Source: a bacterium (GTDB lineage Archaea; Nanoarchaeota; Nanoarchaeia; Woesearchaeales; UBA10216). Taken from it: a stretch of 7,251 nucleotides of DNA. The stretch spans positions 1 to 7,251 of the forward strand of contig JAAGZO010001095.1 of the NCBI GenBank assembly GCA_024206195.1, written 5' to 3'. Position numbers and translations under genes: made by a program. Numbering within the stretch: the stretch's first letter is position 1; each line of letters opens with the position of its first letter. Positions 1-5,017 of this stretch are shown piece after piece. The notes under the pieces were generated by a model. That model did not search any database, was not told where the DNA came from, and worked only from the letters and a program-made list of their open reading frames with translations.

Positions 1-916
1 AACCAGCAGAAACTGGAACATCTACATCAGACATTGCACCACTTACAGCCTTACCTTCAAGGTAAAAATCTATATCCGGTGTGTCTGCATCATCATCCTT
101 GACATAAATAGCAACGCCAAACATTTGAGAGGCAAGAAGATTTGTTGCTGTACTATTATAAACACGCAAGTCAAATGCACACCTTACATTCTTCTTAATA
201 AAGTAATGTGTGGCCCCCTCGGCAAGCTCTACCTTTGCACCACCAGTTGTATTGGTAACATATAATTCTGCCTGCAAACCAACAGTTTTAGCCGTATCAC
301 TCATTACATGGACATGGACATTAAAAGTACCCTTTGCCACAACATCAACAACATTAGTAGCACTCCACCAAAGGAAACGTGTATTATCAGCAACGCTAGT
401 ATCACTAATTGTAGTCTCTGCATCTGAGACTGCACTATAAGTATCTGTTAATGTATAATCAGACTTAAGCCAAAGACGAAGTACCTCAGGACTAGCAGCA
501 TCAAGATCTGCTTTTGTTACAAAGTTACTAGATGCAGTACCACTTTGACCATAGACTTGAACATCCTGAAAGTCTTGAGCACCACTATTATATTTATTGG
601 CCGCATACTTACTTGCAGCAGTAGTAGAGATATTAAATACCCACTGTGCTAAATTTGTATATGAACTTCTAGTGTCAGTTACAAAGTCTGTAAAGTTACT
701 AGAGATATTTCCCCCACCATCCTCATCCCCAGTCCATGCCACACTTCCATTCTTATTCAAAGCGGAAGTAGAAATATTATATATCCATGTGGATAGATCA
801 GTATGTCCATGTCCTGCTAATGCTGGTTCATCTTCCCTTACCCCATCCCTATACCAAGCACCGTAGAGGATAACAGGGGTAAGAAGTAAAAGCCAAAGCC
901 AATTCTTATAATTCAT
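1..916 (-). CDS. Membrane-anchored or secreted beta-rich phage protein, C-terminus beyond the window
   Basis: The frame is open from an ATG at 916 to the window edge, giving 305 residues with the C-terminus missing. GGAGAG lies 8 bases upstream of the ATG. Residues about 6-20 are a strongly hydrophobic stretch rich in Leu and Trp (WLWLLLL core), followed by a charged segment, so a signal peptide or N-terminal anchor is likely. Residues 39-55 and 87-103 form an internal repeat (TDLSTWIYNISTSALNK against TNLAQWVFNISTTAASK). From about residue 145 the chain is Thr/Val/Ser-rich with alternating hydrophobic residues, as in beta-sandwich or fibre-like proteins. It is the last visible gene of the leftward arm and overlaps the 44-aa gene by 11 bases. 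I infer a surface-exposed or virion-associated protein, possibly a receptor-binding or adhesin-like protein. I recognise no family. Confidence 0.75.
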   Translation of the reverse strand, partial: MNYKNWLWLLLLTPVILYGAWYRDGVREDEPALAGHGHTDLSTWIYNISTSALNKNGSVAWTGDEDGGGNISSNFTDFVTDTRSSYTNLAQWVFNISTTAASKYAANKYNSGAQDFQDVQVYGQSGTASSNFVTKADLDAASPEVLRLWLKSDYTLTDTYSAVSDAETTISDTSVADNTRFLWWSATNVVDVVAKGTFNVHVHVMSDTAKTVGLQAELYVTNTTGGAKVELAEGATHYFIKKNVRCAFDLRVYNSTATNLLASQMFGVAIYVKDDDADTPDIDFYLEGKAVSGAMSDVDVPVSAG

Positions 917-1040
917 TTATAATACTCTCCAATGTCTGATATACCTGTTCTACCAATAGCTGCAATCTTCTAAACACTTCATCCCAATTAGGCTCACAAT
1001 TCCTAAAAAGGTCTCGATTAACAAAATTCTTAACACTCAT
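906..1040 (-). CDS. Small helical hypothetical protein (44 aa)
   Basis: This ORF of 44 codons starts at an ATG that shares one base with the stop of the preceding gene (TAATG) and ends 11 bases inside the next gene. Such tight overlaps on both sides argue for real, translationally coupled translation, since its own Shine-Dalgarno sequence is poor. The N-terminal half is polar (CEPNWDEVF). Residues about 22-44 form a probable amphipathic helix with hydrophobic residues at helical spacing (RRLQLLVEQVYQTLESI), which could be a short coiled coil. It has no signal peptide or membrane segment. Its position between two exported or anchored proteins suggests a shared role, for example as a chaperone or linker, but this is only inference. 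I do not recognise the family. Confidence 0.6.
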   Translation of the reverse strand: MSVKNFVNRDLFRNCEPNWDEVFRRLQLLVEQVYQTLESIINEL

Positions 1041-1441
1041 TACGGTGTGCTACTTTCAAAGTTGACAACAACATTAGAAGAGGAAGCACCAGTACTATTC
1101 CTAAGCTGGAAGATTTCATTCCTAGCAACAGTTGCACCATCAAACTCTGCACGTGTGAAGAATAAGGAAGTGCCATTCGTATAAGTATATGCCCCAAGGT
1201 CATTAGTAACTCCACCCTTAATAGTAGCAAAAGTTACTGTCCCCGTCGTTGCCCTGGGAAATGTAATCTCCGCAGAGATAGGTGTCCAAGCTGAATAACC
1301 CAAGTTAGTAATAAGTAAACTAGTTCCAAGAACCCTAGAACGATCTTGACTAGATATGAAATTCCAGTCACCAAACACAGTACACACAAGAAAACTGCAC
1401 AGCAAACCCAGTAGAAAGCCTCCAAAAAAGGGACGCTTCAT
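1040..1441 (-). CDS. Hypothetical protein with N-terminal signal or anchor (133 aa)
   Basis: The start is the ATG at 1441, with GGGAGG 8 bases upstream, overlapping the end of the large terminase gene. A TTG 15 bases further out is less likely. Residues 1-24 have signal-peptide form: a Lys-Arg N-terminus, a long hydrophobic core (FLLGLLCSFLVC) and VFG before DW as a possible cleavage site. The two cysteines in the core could suggest a lipoprotein, but no clean lipobox is visible. The rest, about 105 residues, is Thr/Gly/Ser/Asn-rich with short alternating strands (TGTVTFATI, NVVVNFES), which suggests a small beta-sandwich domain. It follows terL by overlap, where a portal gene is usually found. 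It may work with the similar beta-rich protein two genes downstream. Function is unknown. Confidence 0.72.
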   Translation of the reverse strand: MKRPFFGGFLLGLLCSFLVCTVFGDWNFISSQDRSRVLGTSLLITNLGYSAWTPISAEITFPRATTGTVTFATIKGGVTNDLGAYTYTNGTSLFFTRAEFDGATVARNEIFQLRNSTGASSSNVVVNFESSTP

Positions 1442-1442
1442 C

Positions 1443-3077
1443 TTAATTCCTCCCAAACATTAAACGTGAATCTGTCATTACCCCTAAATCACTCCGCAAT
1501 CCCACAAAAGGATTACACCTATTTGTTAATTCCGAATCTAACATATCTCTTCCTATACCATTACGTTTATTATAAGCTTTTTGTACCTCTTCTAAGATTG
1601 CCATGCAATCCATAAAATCTTTCTTCTCTACTGCTTTCTCTTCCGTTGGAAACTCTTCATGTAGAGAAACTCTCCTATGCATGGAGAAACTATCAATAAC
1701 ATCTACAAGTTTACCCATAGGGAATTGCTTAAGTTGACTTTCCACCTGTGGATCAAGGCCACGAAGAAAGTAAATCTTCCCACTAGCAAAGAGAGGGACC
1801 ATACCTTCTATCCTCACCTTCTTATTAGAACGTGTTTGGAAGGCATTAATAGGGACAGAGATACCTCGTTTTGCCATTTCATCCCAGAGGACGTATTTAA
1901 GTGCTCCTTGGTAGGCGTTACTTTCAACAAGGAGACTTCTAATTTTCTCTCCCCCTTCCGCATTAATGATAGGAACAAGTAAATCAAGGGCTTTATTTGC
2001 TGTCTCAAAGGGGTTAAAATACCCATGTACTGCTTTAAGCCAAATCTGTGCATAACTTCTAGCTCCTATTGGGCAATGTTTAACAAACGTAATTGCAGTT
2101 TCACAAGCAGAATCTTTCTCTGAAATAGCAGGATCAATGGCAAGAGTATAATAACCCTCATCAGGAAGCTCATGGGGATACATGTAGTTAAACCATTCAG
2201 ACTTAAAGACCCTAAGGGTAGAGTCCATAGGGTTATTCATGTAGAGACATTGGAACATATATGGGCCAACCTGAGATTCAATTTCCTCTAGTTTCTCCTT
2301 AGAGTAGAACATAGAGAAGACAGGATCTCCCTCAGGATCTAAGGCAGGAACATCAAAGACAAGGTAATTCTCCTGTTCCCTAACGTGGGAAACAAGGTCA
2401 AAGTCTCCCCAACGTGTAGTAACTACTACCCTAACCCGTGTACCCTTAGGTACTAACAATGGAGTTGCATTCTTATGCCAACCTATTGCAAGCTCAATAC
2501 TCTCAACAGAGGGAAGCGTAACATCTCCCTTCATTTCATCCTCAGCAGGTGCAACAGTATCATCTTCAACGATAAGATTATAATGCCGACTAGTTACTCT
2601 AGTTTTCATACCAGCAGCTTCAAAGGTAGATTCTGGAAAGGCATTACTTCTTGGAATACAAGCAGCCTCATTAGTCCATTTACAGGAAGAAGTAGGAAGT
2701 AGCTCAGGAAAGAGAGCGCGGAATACTTCATTGGTATCAAAGATACCCCTAATGTCTTGTAGTTTCCTGCTAGCATTAGGATATGTGTTCGCTGCAATAA
2801 GCGTCCTAAAGTTAGTGTCCTGTAGTGTAAGCCAGATAGGAAGATACTTAGTTACAATGGTAGACTTAAGTGAGCCACGAGGCATGGTTATTTGAAGTTT
2901 AACATCCTTCCCCGCATCAATATTCTTAAGGACATGATATTGAACCCAATCACATAACTGCTCATGTATGGGATCAAACCAACCATCTTCCTGCATAAGT
3001 TTAGCAAACGTAGCATAGGAAGATATACAAGCTTCCTTTAACGTGTCTACTTCTACTGGTAATGTTGCTGGCATCAT
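1443..3077 (-). CDS. terL: Phage terminase large subunit (DNA-packaging ATPase/nuclease)
   Basis: The protein has 544 residues, a normal length for the family. It is the motor that pumps DNA into the procapsid and cuts concatemers. The ATPase domain is N-terminal: Walker A at residues 65-73 (MPRGSLKST), Walker B with catalytic acid at 168-173 (LIVEDD), and a coupling motif at 218-224 (VVTTRWG). The C-terminal RNase H-like nuclease domain has its acidic residues in order: D315 in LAIDPA, E385 in LLVESNAYQ, and D459/D462 in LVDVIDSF. All key residues are present, so it looks functional. The ATG at 3077 has AAAGG just upstream and lies 7 bases after the 66-aa ORF. The second Met codon directly after it is an alternative start. 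The small subunit is two ORFs upstream, so both probably share the promoter at 3944-3972. Confidence 0.97.
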   Translation of the reverse strand: MMPATLPVEVDTLKEACISSYATFAKLMQEDGWFDPIHEQLCDWVQYHVLKNIDAGKDVKLQITMPRGSLKSTIVTKYLPIWLTLQDTNFRTLIAANTYPNASRKLQDIRGIFDTNEVFRALFPELLPTSSCKWTNEAACIPRSNAFPESTFEAAGMKTRVTSRHYNLIVEDDTVAPAEDEMKGDVTLPSVESIELAIGWHKNATPLLVPKGTRVRVVVTTRWGDFDLVSHVREQENYLVFDVPALDPEGDPVFSMFYSKEKLEEIESQVGPYMFQCLYMNNPMDSTLRVFKSEWFNYMYPHELPDEGYYTLAIDPAISEKDSACETAITFVKHCPIGARSYAQIWLKAVHGYFNPFETANKALDLLVPIINAEGGEKIRSLLVESNAYQGALKYVLWDEMAKRGISVPINAFQTRSNKKVRIEGMVPLFASGKIYFLRGLDPQVESQLKQFPMGKLVDVIDSFSMHRRVSLHEEFPTEEKAVEKKDFMDCMAILEEVQKAYNKRNGIGRDMLDSELTNRCNPFVGLRSDLGVMTDSRLMFGRN

Positions 3078-3084
3078 TTAACCT

Positions 3085-3285
3085 TTACAAGATAACAACA
3101 CGATCTTCCCCAAGTGTTGCCATTACATCTGAATCTACAACCTCTAAAGCGTCAATCTTACTAGACCCCAACTTATTCTCTGCTAACGTTGTAACATCAC
3201 CAACATCAGTATAAGAATATTGATTTACAGTAACACCATTAACTGAAATGCTAGACGTTACTGTGGGTTGTATACTGTGAAACAT
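3085..3285 (-). CDS. Hypothetical 66-aa protein between the terminase genes
   Basis: This short gene begins at an ATG with AGAAAGGAT about 8 bases upstream and ends 7 bases before terL, so it fits the leftward operon. The protein is acidic and soluble, with a Thr/Ser/Val-rich N-terminal half (VTSSISVNGVTVNQYSY) and a second half rich in Asp and Glu (KIDALEVVDSDV). There is no cysteine, membrane segment or recognisable motif. The ending EDRVVIL is hydrophobic. Small genes between terS and terL are common in phages and may be packaging accessories or unrelated insertions. I do not recognise this one and assign no function. Confidence 0.72.
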   Translation of the reverse strand: MFHSIQPTVTSSISVNGVTVNQYSYTDVGDVTTLAENKLGSSKIDALEVVDSDVMATLGEDRVVIL

Positions 3286-3289
3286 TATG

Positions 3290-3388
3290 TTAATCCTTTC
3301 TGCGCTCGCTTCGCTCGCACGTCAAGACCCCAAAATTACGACCCCAGACGAAAGGATAACCCCGGCTCTTACCGTGTTCGTTACGCAT
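3290..3388 (-). CDS. Possible 32-aa ORF filling the gap after terS
   Basis: An ATG at 3388 lies inside the last codons of the small terminase gene. The 32-codon frame runs to a TAA four bases before the next gene, so it covers the whole gap. AAGGGG stands about 8 bases upstream. The protein is very basic and polar (MRNEHGKSRG at the start, CERSERRKD at the end). Against it, the last part is the translation of a low-complexity direct repeat (GCGAGCG AA GCGAGCG at about 3303-3318), which gives RSER-type peptides without selection. The base composition is also more G+C-rich than its neighbours. It may be a real small gene or simply a spacer. Confidence 0.3.
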   Translation of the reverse strand: MRNEHGKSRGYPFVWGRNFGVLTCERSERRKD

Positions 3389-3899
3389 GGGTCGTCCCCT
3401 TTGTTTCAACGCTATCCTTTAAGCCAACCTTCTCCCCTTGGGGTGGAATTTCTTTACCCTTAGCTGCTTGGACAGCGTTTAGTTTGTCCTCGCTTAGGGA
3501 AATGAAGATTATGTCGCGACTATCAGTATCAGCTTTATCTCTATAGCCTGTCCTGTCAAGGATACCAAAGGCAGCCTTTAAGCGGGTGTTGGAAGTTGCG
3601 CTACTATCCTCGCTATCAACCTCGTCTAGTTCTATAGCGAGTCTCTCCACCGCTTTTACCTTAAGCGTGTTTAGGTGCGCCAAGACTGGATCTTTAACAT
3701 AATCATCCATTATGGCTGCATCTAATTCCGCACGAAGGGTAGAGACACGATCTTGAAAGAGGGGGGATCTTACAATCTCTTTCCAGCGAGTTAGATTCAA
3801 ACCCAACATCTGACAAATGTCTGGCAGGAGATGACCAAAAGCCATATATCTCGCCACAGCGTGATGGACAGTTTTTAGATTCTGTATGTCATTGCTCAT
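3381..3899 (-). CDS. terS: Phage terminase small subunit-like DNA-binding protein
   Basis: The protein has 172 residues from the ATG at 3899, chosen because GGAG sits 7 bases upstream. A TTG 15 bases further out is less plausible. Residues about 17-50 look like a helix-turn-helix (HLLPDICQMLGLNLTRWKEI), as in small terminases that recognise the packaging site. The middle is helical and highly charged, suited to oligomerisation. Residues 113-122 (ILDRTGYRDK) match the LDRxGY-type pattern I associate with phage small terminases. The tail is polar and Lys/Gly-rich. TerS subunits form a ring that selects viral DNA for TerL. Its place first in the operon, upstream of terL, supports the call, but the family is so diverse that the assignment rests partly on context. 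Confidence 0.8.
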   Translation of the reverse strand: MSNDIQNLKTVHHAVARYMAFGHLLPDICQMLGLNLTRWKEIVRSPLFQDRVSTLRAELDAAIMDDYVKDPVLAHLNTLKVKAVERLAIELDEVDSEDSSATSNTRLKAAFGILDRTGYRDKADTDSRDIIFISLSEDKLNAVQAAKGKEIPPQGEKVGLKDSVETKGTTHA

Positions 3900-3943
3900 T
3901 ATCTTTCTCCGCAAAGCGGGATAGTTCTTATCTTCGTGCGGTC

Positions 3944-3972
3944 AGTATATAATAAAGGAAGGGGTTTGTCAA
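3944..3972 (-). promoter_or_regulatory. Sigma-70-type promoter for the terminase operon
   Basis: Read leftward, TTGACA (3972-3967) is followed by a 17-base spacer and TATACT (3949-3944). This is a perfect -35 box, an ideal spacer and a -10 box with one mismatch. Transcription would start near 3937, leaving a leader of about 38 bases before the terS ATG at 3899. It is the best promoter in the window and should be read by the host housekeeping RNA polymerase. Packaging genes are often expressed late under phage control, so a strong host-type promoter here is noteworthy. Confidence 0.88.
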
Positions 3973-4039
3973 GTAGGAAGTGGATATTCATTTTGAAGAG
4001 GAAATTTACCCTCATGAGGAGCATTACCTTGGGGGAGAA

Positions 4040-4058
4040 AAAATTTTAGGAAAATTTT
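4040..4058. promoter_or_regulatory. Phased A/T tracts, predicted bent DNA
   Basis: AAAATTTT occurs at 4040-4047 and again at 4051-4058, start to start 11 bases, about one helical turn. A-tracts of AnTn form in phase are known to bend DNA. G runs lie on both sides (4031-4035 and 4061-4066). Bends of this kind are found at origins, packaging sites and promoters. The role here is inferred only from position. Confidence 0.5.
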
Positions 4059-4120
4059 GTGGGGGGTTAATATGTTATAGTAAGCCACCCCTTGGGGGTT
4101 TGCCCCACCCCCCGTTGGGC
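4059..4120. repeat. Nested G/C-run inverted repeats
   Basis: GTGGGG (4059-4064) can pair with CCCCAC (4103-4108), enclosing a smaller hairpin ACCCC-TTG-GGGGT (4087-4099). CCCCCC and GTTGGGCC follow. The runs stand out sharply against the A/T-rich bases just before them. No T tract follows on either strand, so it is not an ordinary terminator. It could be a nicking or packaging site or a protein-binding element. A second C-run element (GCCACCCCCC, about 5469-5478) occurs in the other intergenic region. Confidence 0.45.
4076..4081 (+). promoter_or_regulatory. Weak candidate extended -10 element, rightward
   Basis: TG-T-TATAGT (TG at 4073-4074, hexamer 4076-4081) matches an extended -10 element, but no good -35 box lies 16-18 bases upstream. 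If used, it would start a long leader of about 400 bases before the 4485 gene. It is listed only because no better rightward promoter was found. Confidence 0.15.
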
Positions 4121-4154
4121 CATGGTTCATTTCATATTGAACGTACAACACGTT

Positions 4155-4175
4155 TAGAACGTTAGCAATGTTCTA
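4155..4175. promoter_or_regulatory. 21-bp near-palindrome, candidate operator
   Basis: TAGAAC (4155-4160) and GTTCTA (4170-4175) are perfect inverted arms. The central 9 bases are also partly symmetric, so 16 of 21 positions are self-complementary. The size and dyad symmetry suit a dimeric helix-turn-helix repressor. A second GAACGT occurs at about 4138-4143. No repressor gene is visible in the window. Confidence 0.45.
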
Positions 4176-4176
4176 T

Positions 4177-4200
4177 ATCTCTTCGTGCCTCACGGGAGAT
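4177..4200. other. Interrupted hairpin in the control region
   Basis: ATCTC (4177-4181) pairs with GAGAT (4196-4200), and inside it CGTG (4184-4187) pairs with CACG (4191-4194) around a CCT loop, with a small TT/G internal loop. It directly follows the 21-bp palindrome and precedes the iterons. It could act as RNA in a leader or as a DNA dyad. No T tract follows. Confidence 0.35.
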
Positions 4201-4209
4201 CACTATGTT

Positions 4210-4279
4210 ACACAATAAGCATTATACAATAAGCATAACACAATGAGTATAACACAATAAGGATAATACAATACGTGGA
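4210..4279. repeat. Five tandem 14-bp iterons
   Basis: Five head-to-tail units of exactly 14 bases start at 4210, 4224, 4238, 4252 and 4266. All keep A-C/T-ACAAT at the front. The first four read close to ACACAATAAGCATA. The fifth ends TACGTGGA. Perfect spacing without gaps suggests binding sites for one protein on one face pattern of the helix. Iterons of this size occur in replication origins, in terminase-binding cos subsites and in repressor arrays. The array is next to terS, but there is no replication initiator in view. Confidence 0.85.
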
Positions 4280-4298
4280 AATGTAGCGTTGCGCTGTT

Positions 4299-4312
4299 AC
4301 ACAATACGCGGA
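4299..4312. repeat. Outlying sixth iteron copy
   Basis: ACACAATACGCGGA differs from the fifth tandem copy at only two positions. It lies 33 bases from it, start to start, so it is out of the 14-base register. Between the two is a small perfect inverted repeat, AGCG-TTG-CGCT (4285-4295). The two copies of the CGxGGA variant thus flank a dyad. Confidence 0.6.
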
Positions 4313-4408
4313 ATACCTGCGAACGAAAAAGATTGAATAGTCTCGCATGAAACCTTGTGGCGTGATAGACTCTGGGTATCGTGAGAATAGGATTGAATAA
4401 GACACTAG

Positions 4409-4418
4409 AAGGAGGTGA
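4409..4418 (+). promoter_or_regulatory. Near-perfect Shine-Dalgarno sequence without a normal start codon
   Basis: AAGGAGGTGA is complementary to the 3' end of 16S rRNA over ten bases, the best such site in the window. The next ATG (4433) is 17 bases past GGAGG and opens only a 10-codon frame. The GTG at 4427 is followed at once by TAG. An ATA at 4423 is at ideal distance. See the leader ORF. Confidence 0.7.
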
Positions 4419-4422
4419 ATCA

Positions 4423-4488
4423 ATAAGTGTAGATGCGTTTTATCCTATTACTCAACAATTCATAGAACGAAAGATAGACACACAATGA
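4423..4488 (+). CDS. Possible 21-codon leader ORF with non-standard ATA start
   Basis: The frame from ATA at 4423 reads through VDAFYPITQQFIERKIDTQ and stops at TGA, which overlaps the next ATG as ATGA. The ATA lies 7 bases after GGAGG, the ideal distance from the very strong Shine-Dalgarno sequence. The next gene has only a weak site of its own (GAAAG), so coupling through this frame would explain how it is translated. ATA is a very rare start codon. The same frame is open back to a GTG at 4381, which would give 36 residues but has no ribosome binding site. The peptide looks ordinary (mixed polar and hydrophobic) and has no attenuator-type codon run. A sequencing error or a decayed start codon are alternatives. 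Confidence 0.3.
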   Translation: MSVDAFYPITQQFIERKIDTQ

Positions 4489-4493
4489 GCACA
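4480..4493. repeat. Iteron-like copy over the start codon of the 4485 gene
   Basis: ACACAATGAGCACA matches the third tandem iteron (ACACAATGAGTATA) at 12 of 14 positions. Its ATG is the start codon of the 153-aa gene. A protein bound here would cover the translation start region of the DNA and could repress the gene. It may also be chance in a C/A-rich stretch. Confidence 0.4.
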
Positions 4494-4946
4494 ATAGTTC
4501 AAATTGCAACTCGCAACGCAAAGCCTCTAAAGGGCGAGGTTGAGTACGTAGCAGGATTGGGCATAGATGAGGCTACCCTAAAGGGGAAGCTGACATATCC
4601 TCGTCTGATCGTGGGTACGGAGTCGAAGCTAATGGGTGCAGCGCAGGATGGCTTCCGTAAGGTGCTGCAGGATCTTTATGATAAGAAGATCTCCAAGGCC
4701 ATTGATGCTAGCGTTGGTACTGACACTAAGGCGTTGGAAGCTGGCACACAGATTACGAAAGAACAAGCCGCACTTGCACATGCTAATCAGTTGGAAACAA
4801 TTGATTTGACTATGGACGCGCTGCGGGAAGTTCTCTACTCTACGGCCTTGCAGAATAGGGCCATTCGGGTAGTGAATGAAGTTCCGGAAATGCCCATCGT
4901 CGAAGATGACGTTAAGGTATCCGGCGCTGTTGATACCGGACTGTAG
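4485..4946 (+). CDS. Hypothetical 153-aa protein, first gene of the rightward arm
   Basis: This 153-residue soluble protein starts at an ATG with only a weak GAAAG upstream, overlapping a possible leader ORF. It is followed 8 bases later by a strong terminator, so it seems to form its own transcription unit. The N-terminal third is mixed, with Lys/Gly-rich turns (NAKPLKGEVEYVAGLG). Residues about 50-125 look helical (GFRKVLQDLYDKKISKAI, then LAHANQLETIDLTMDALREV). The tail is acidic (EMPIVEDDVKVSG). It has no cysteine, signal or membrane segment. The coding sequence is visibly richer in G+C than the small genes to the right, and has more codons such as GCG, CTG and GGC. That may mean strong expression or different ancestry. 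I do not recognise the family. A DNA-binding or virion role is possible but unsupported. Confidence 0.85.
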   Translation: MSTIVQIATRNAKPLKGEVEYVAGLGIDEATLKGKLTYPRLIVGTESKLMGAAQDGFRKVLQDLYDKKISKAIDASVGTDTKALEAGTQITKEQAALAHANQLETIDLTMDALREVLYSTALQNRAIRVVNEVPEMPIVEDDVKVSGAVDTGL

Positions 4947-4954
4947 GTCCATTA

Positions 4955-4993
4955 GGGAGAGAGGCGTAAAAACCTCTCTCCCTTTTCTTTTTG
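4955..4993 (+). terminator. Strong rho-independent terminator
   Basis: GGGAGAGAGG (4955-4964) pairs perfectly with CCTCTCTCCC (4973-4982) around the loop CGTAAAAA, followed by TTTTCTTTTT. A perfect 10-bp stem and a long T tract make a textbook terminator. It ends the transcript of the 153-aa gene and stands just upstream of the next gene, with only about 25 bases for a new promoter. Confidence 0.95.
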
Positions 4994-5017
4994 TTACCTT
5001 TCAGCAGAAAGCATAAG

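Larger units (their letters stand above)
3973..4484. other. Divergent non-coding control region (possible cos/pac or origin)
   Basis: About 510 bases separate the terS promoter from the first rightward gene. No convincing gene lies here; overlapping frames on both strands lack ribosome binding sites. In order it holds phased A/T tracts, a G/C-run inverted-repeat cluster, a 21-bp near-palindrome, a hairpin, a 14-bp iteron array and an orphan Shine-Dalgarno sequence, each listed separately. A 10-base direct repeat (GATTGAATA plus G or A) occurs at 4331-4340 and 4391-4400, 60 bases apart. In many phages the packaging site lies just upstream of terS, so this block may hold cos or pac. An origin or an operator cluster would also fit. 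I could not find a convincing rightward promoter. Confidence 0.6.

Noticed and set aside
210..866. Plus-strand frames at 210-440 and 597-866
   Set aside because: They are antisense to the continuous 305-codon frame that has a good start and ribosome binding site.
1443..3077. Other frames within the terL gene on both strands, such as 1677-1982 and 2475-2702
   Set aside because: They are shadows of a clearly functional gene and lack translation signals and protein-like composition.
3914..3914. Upstream TTG starts for terS (3914) and the 133-aa gene (1456), and a GTG-type start at 5795
   Set aside because: In each case an in-frame ATG downstream has a well-spaced ribosome binding site, and the longer forms overlap Shine-Dalgarno sequences or a whole neighbouring gene.
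4031..4120. G-quadruplex from the G runs
   Set aside because: The G runs are too far apart (30 bases or more) for a normal quadruplex; pairing with the C runs is more likely.
3969..4165. Overlapping frames on both strands (about 60 codons each) in the control region
   Set aside because: Both need GTG or TTG starts without ribosome binding sites, and their codons follow G/C runs and A/T tracts rather than coding pattern.
4210..4312. CRISPR-like array
   Set aside because: Repeats are 14 bases, directly adjacent with no spacers, and no cas genes are present.
4208..4423. 71-codon minus-strand frame across the iterons
   Set aside because: The peptide is a translation of the repeats (Tyr/Ile-rich repeats) with no ribosome binding site.
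4629..4952. 107-codon minus-strand frame opposite the 153-aa gene
   Set aside because: It begins inside the terminator-side gap and mirrors the real gene. It has no ribosome binding site and no expected promoter.
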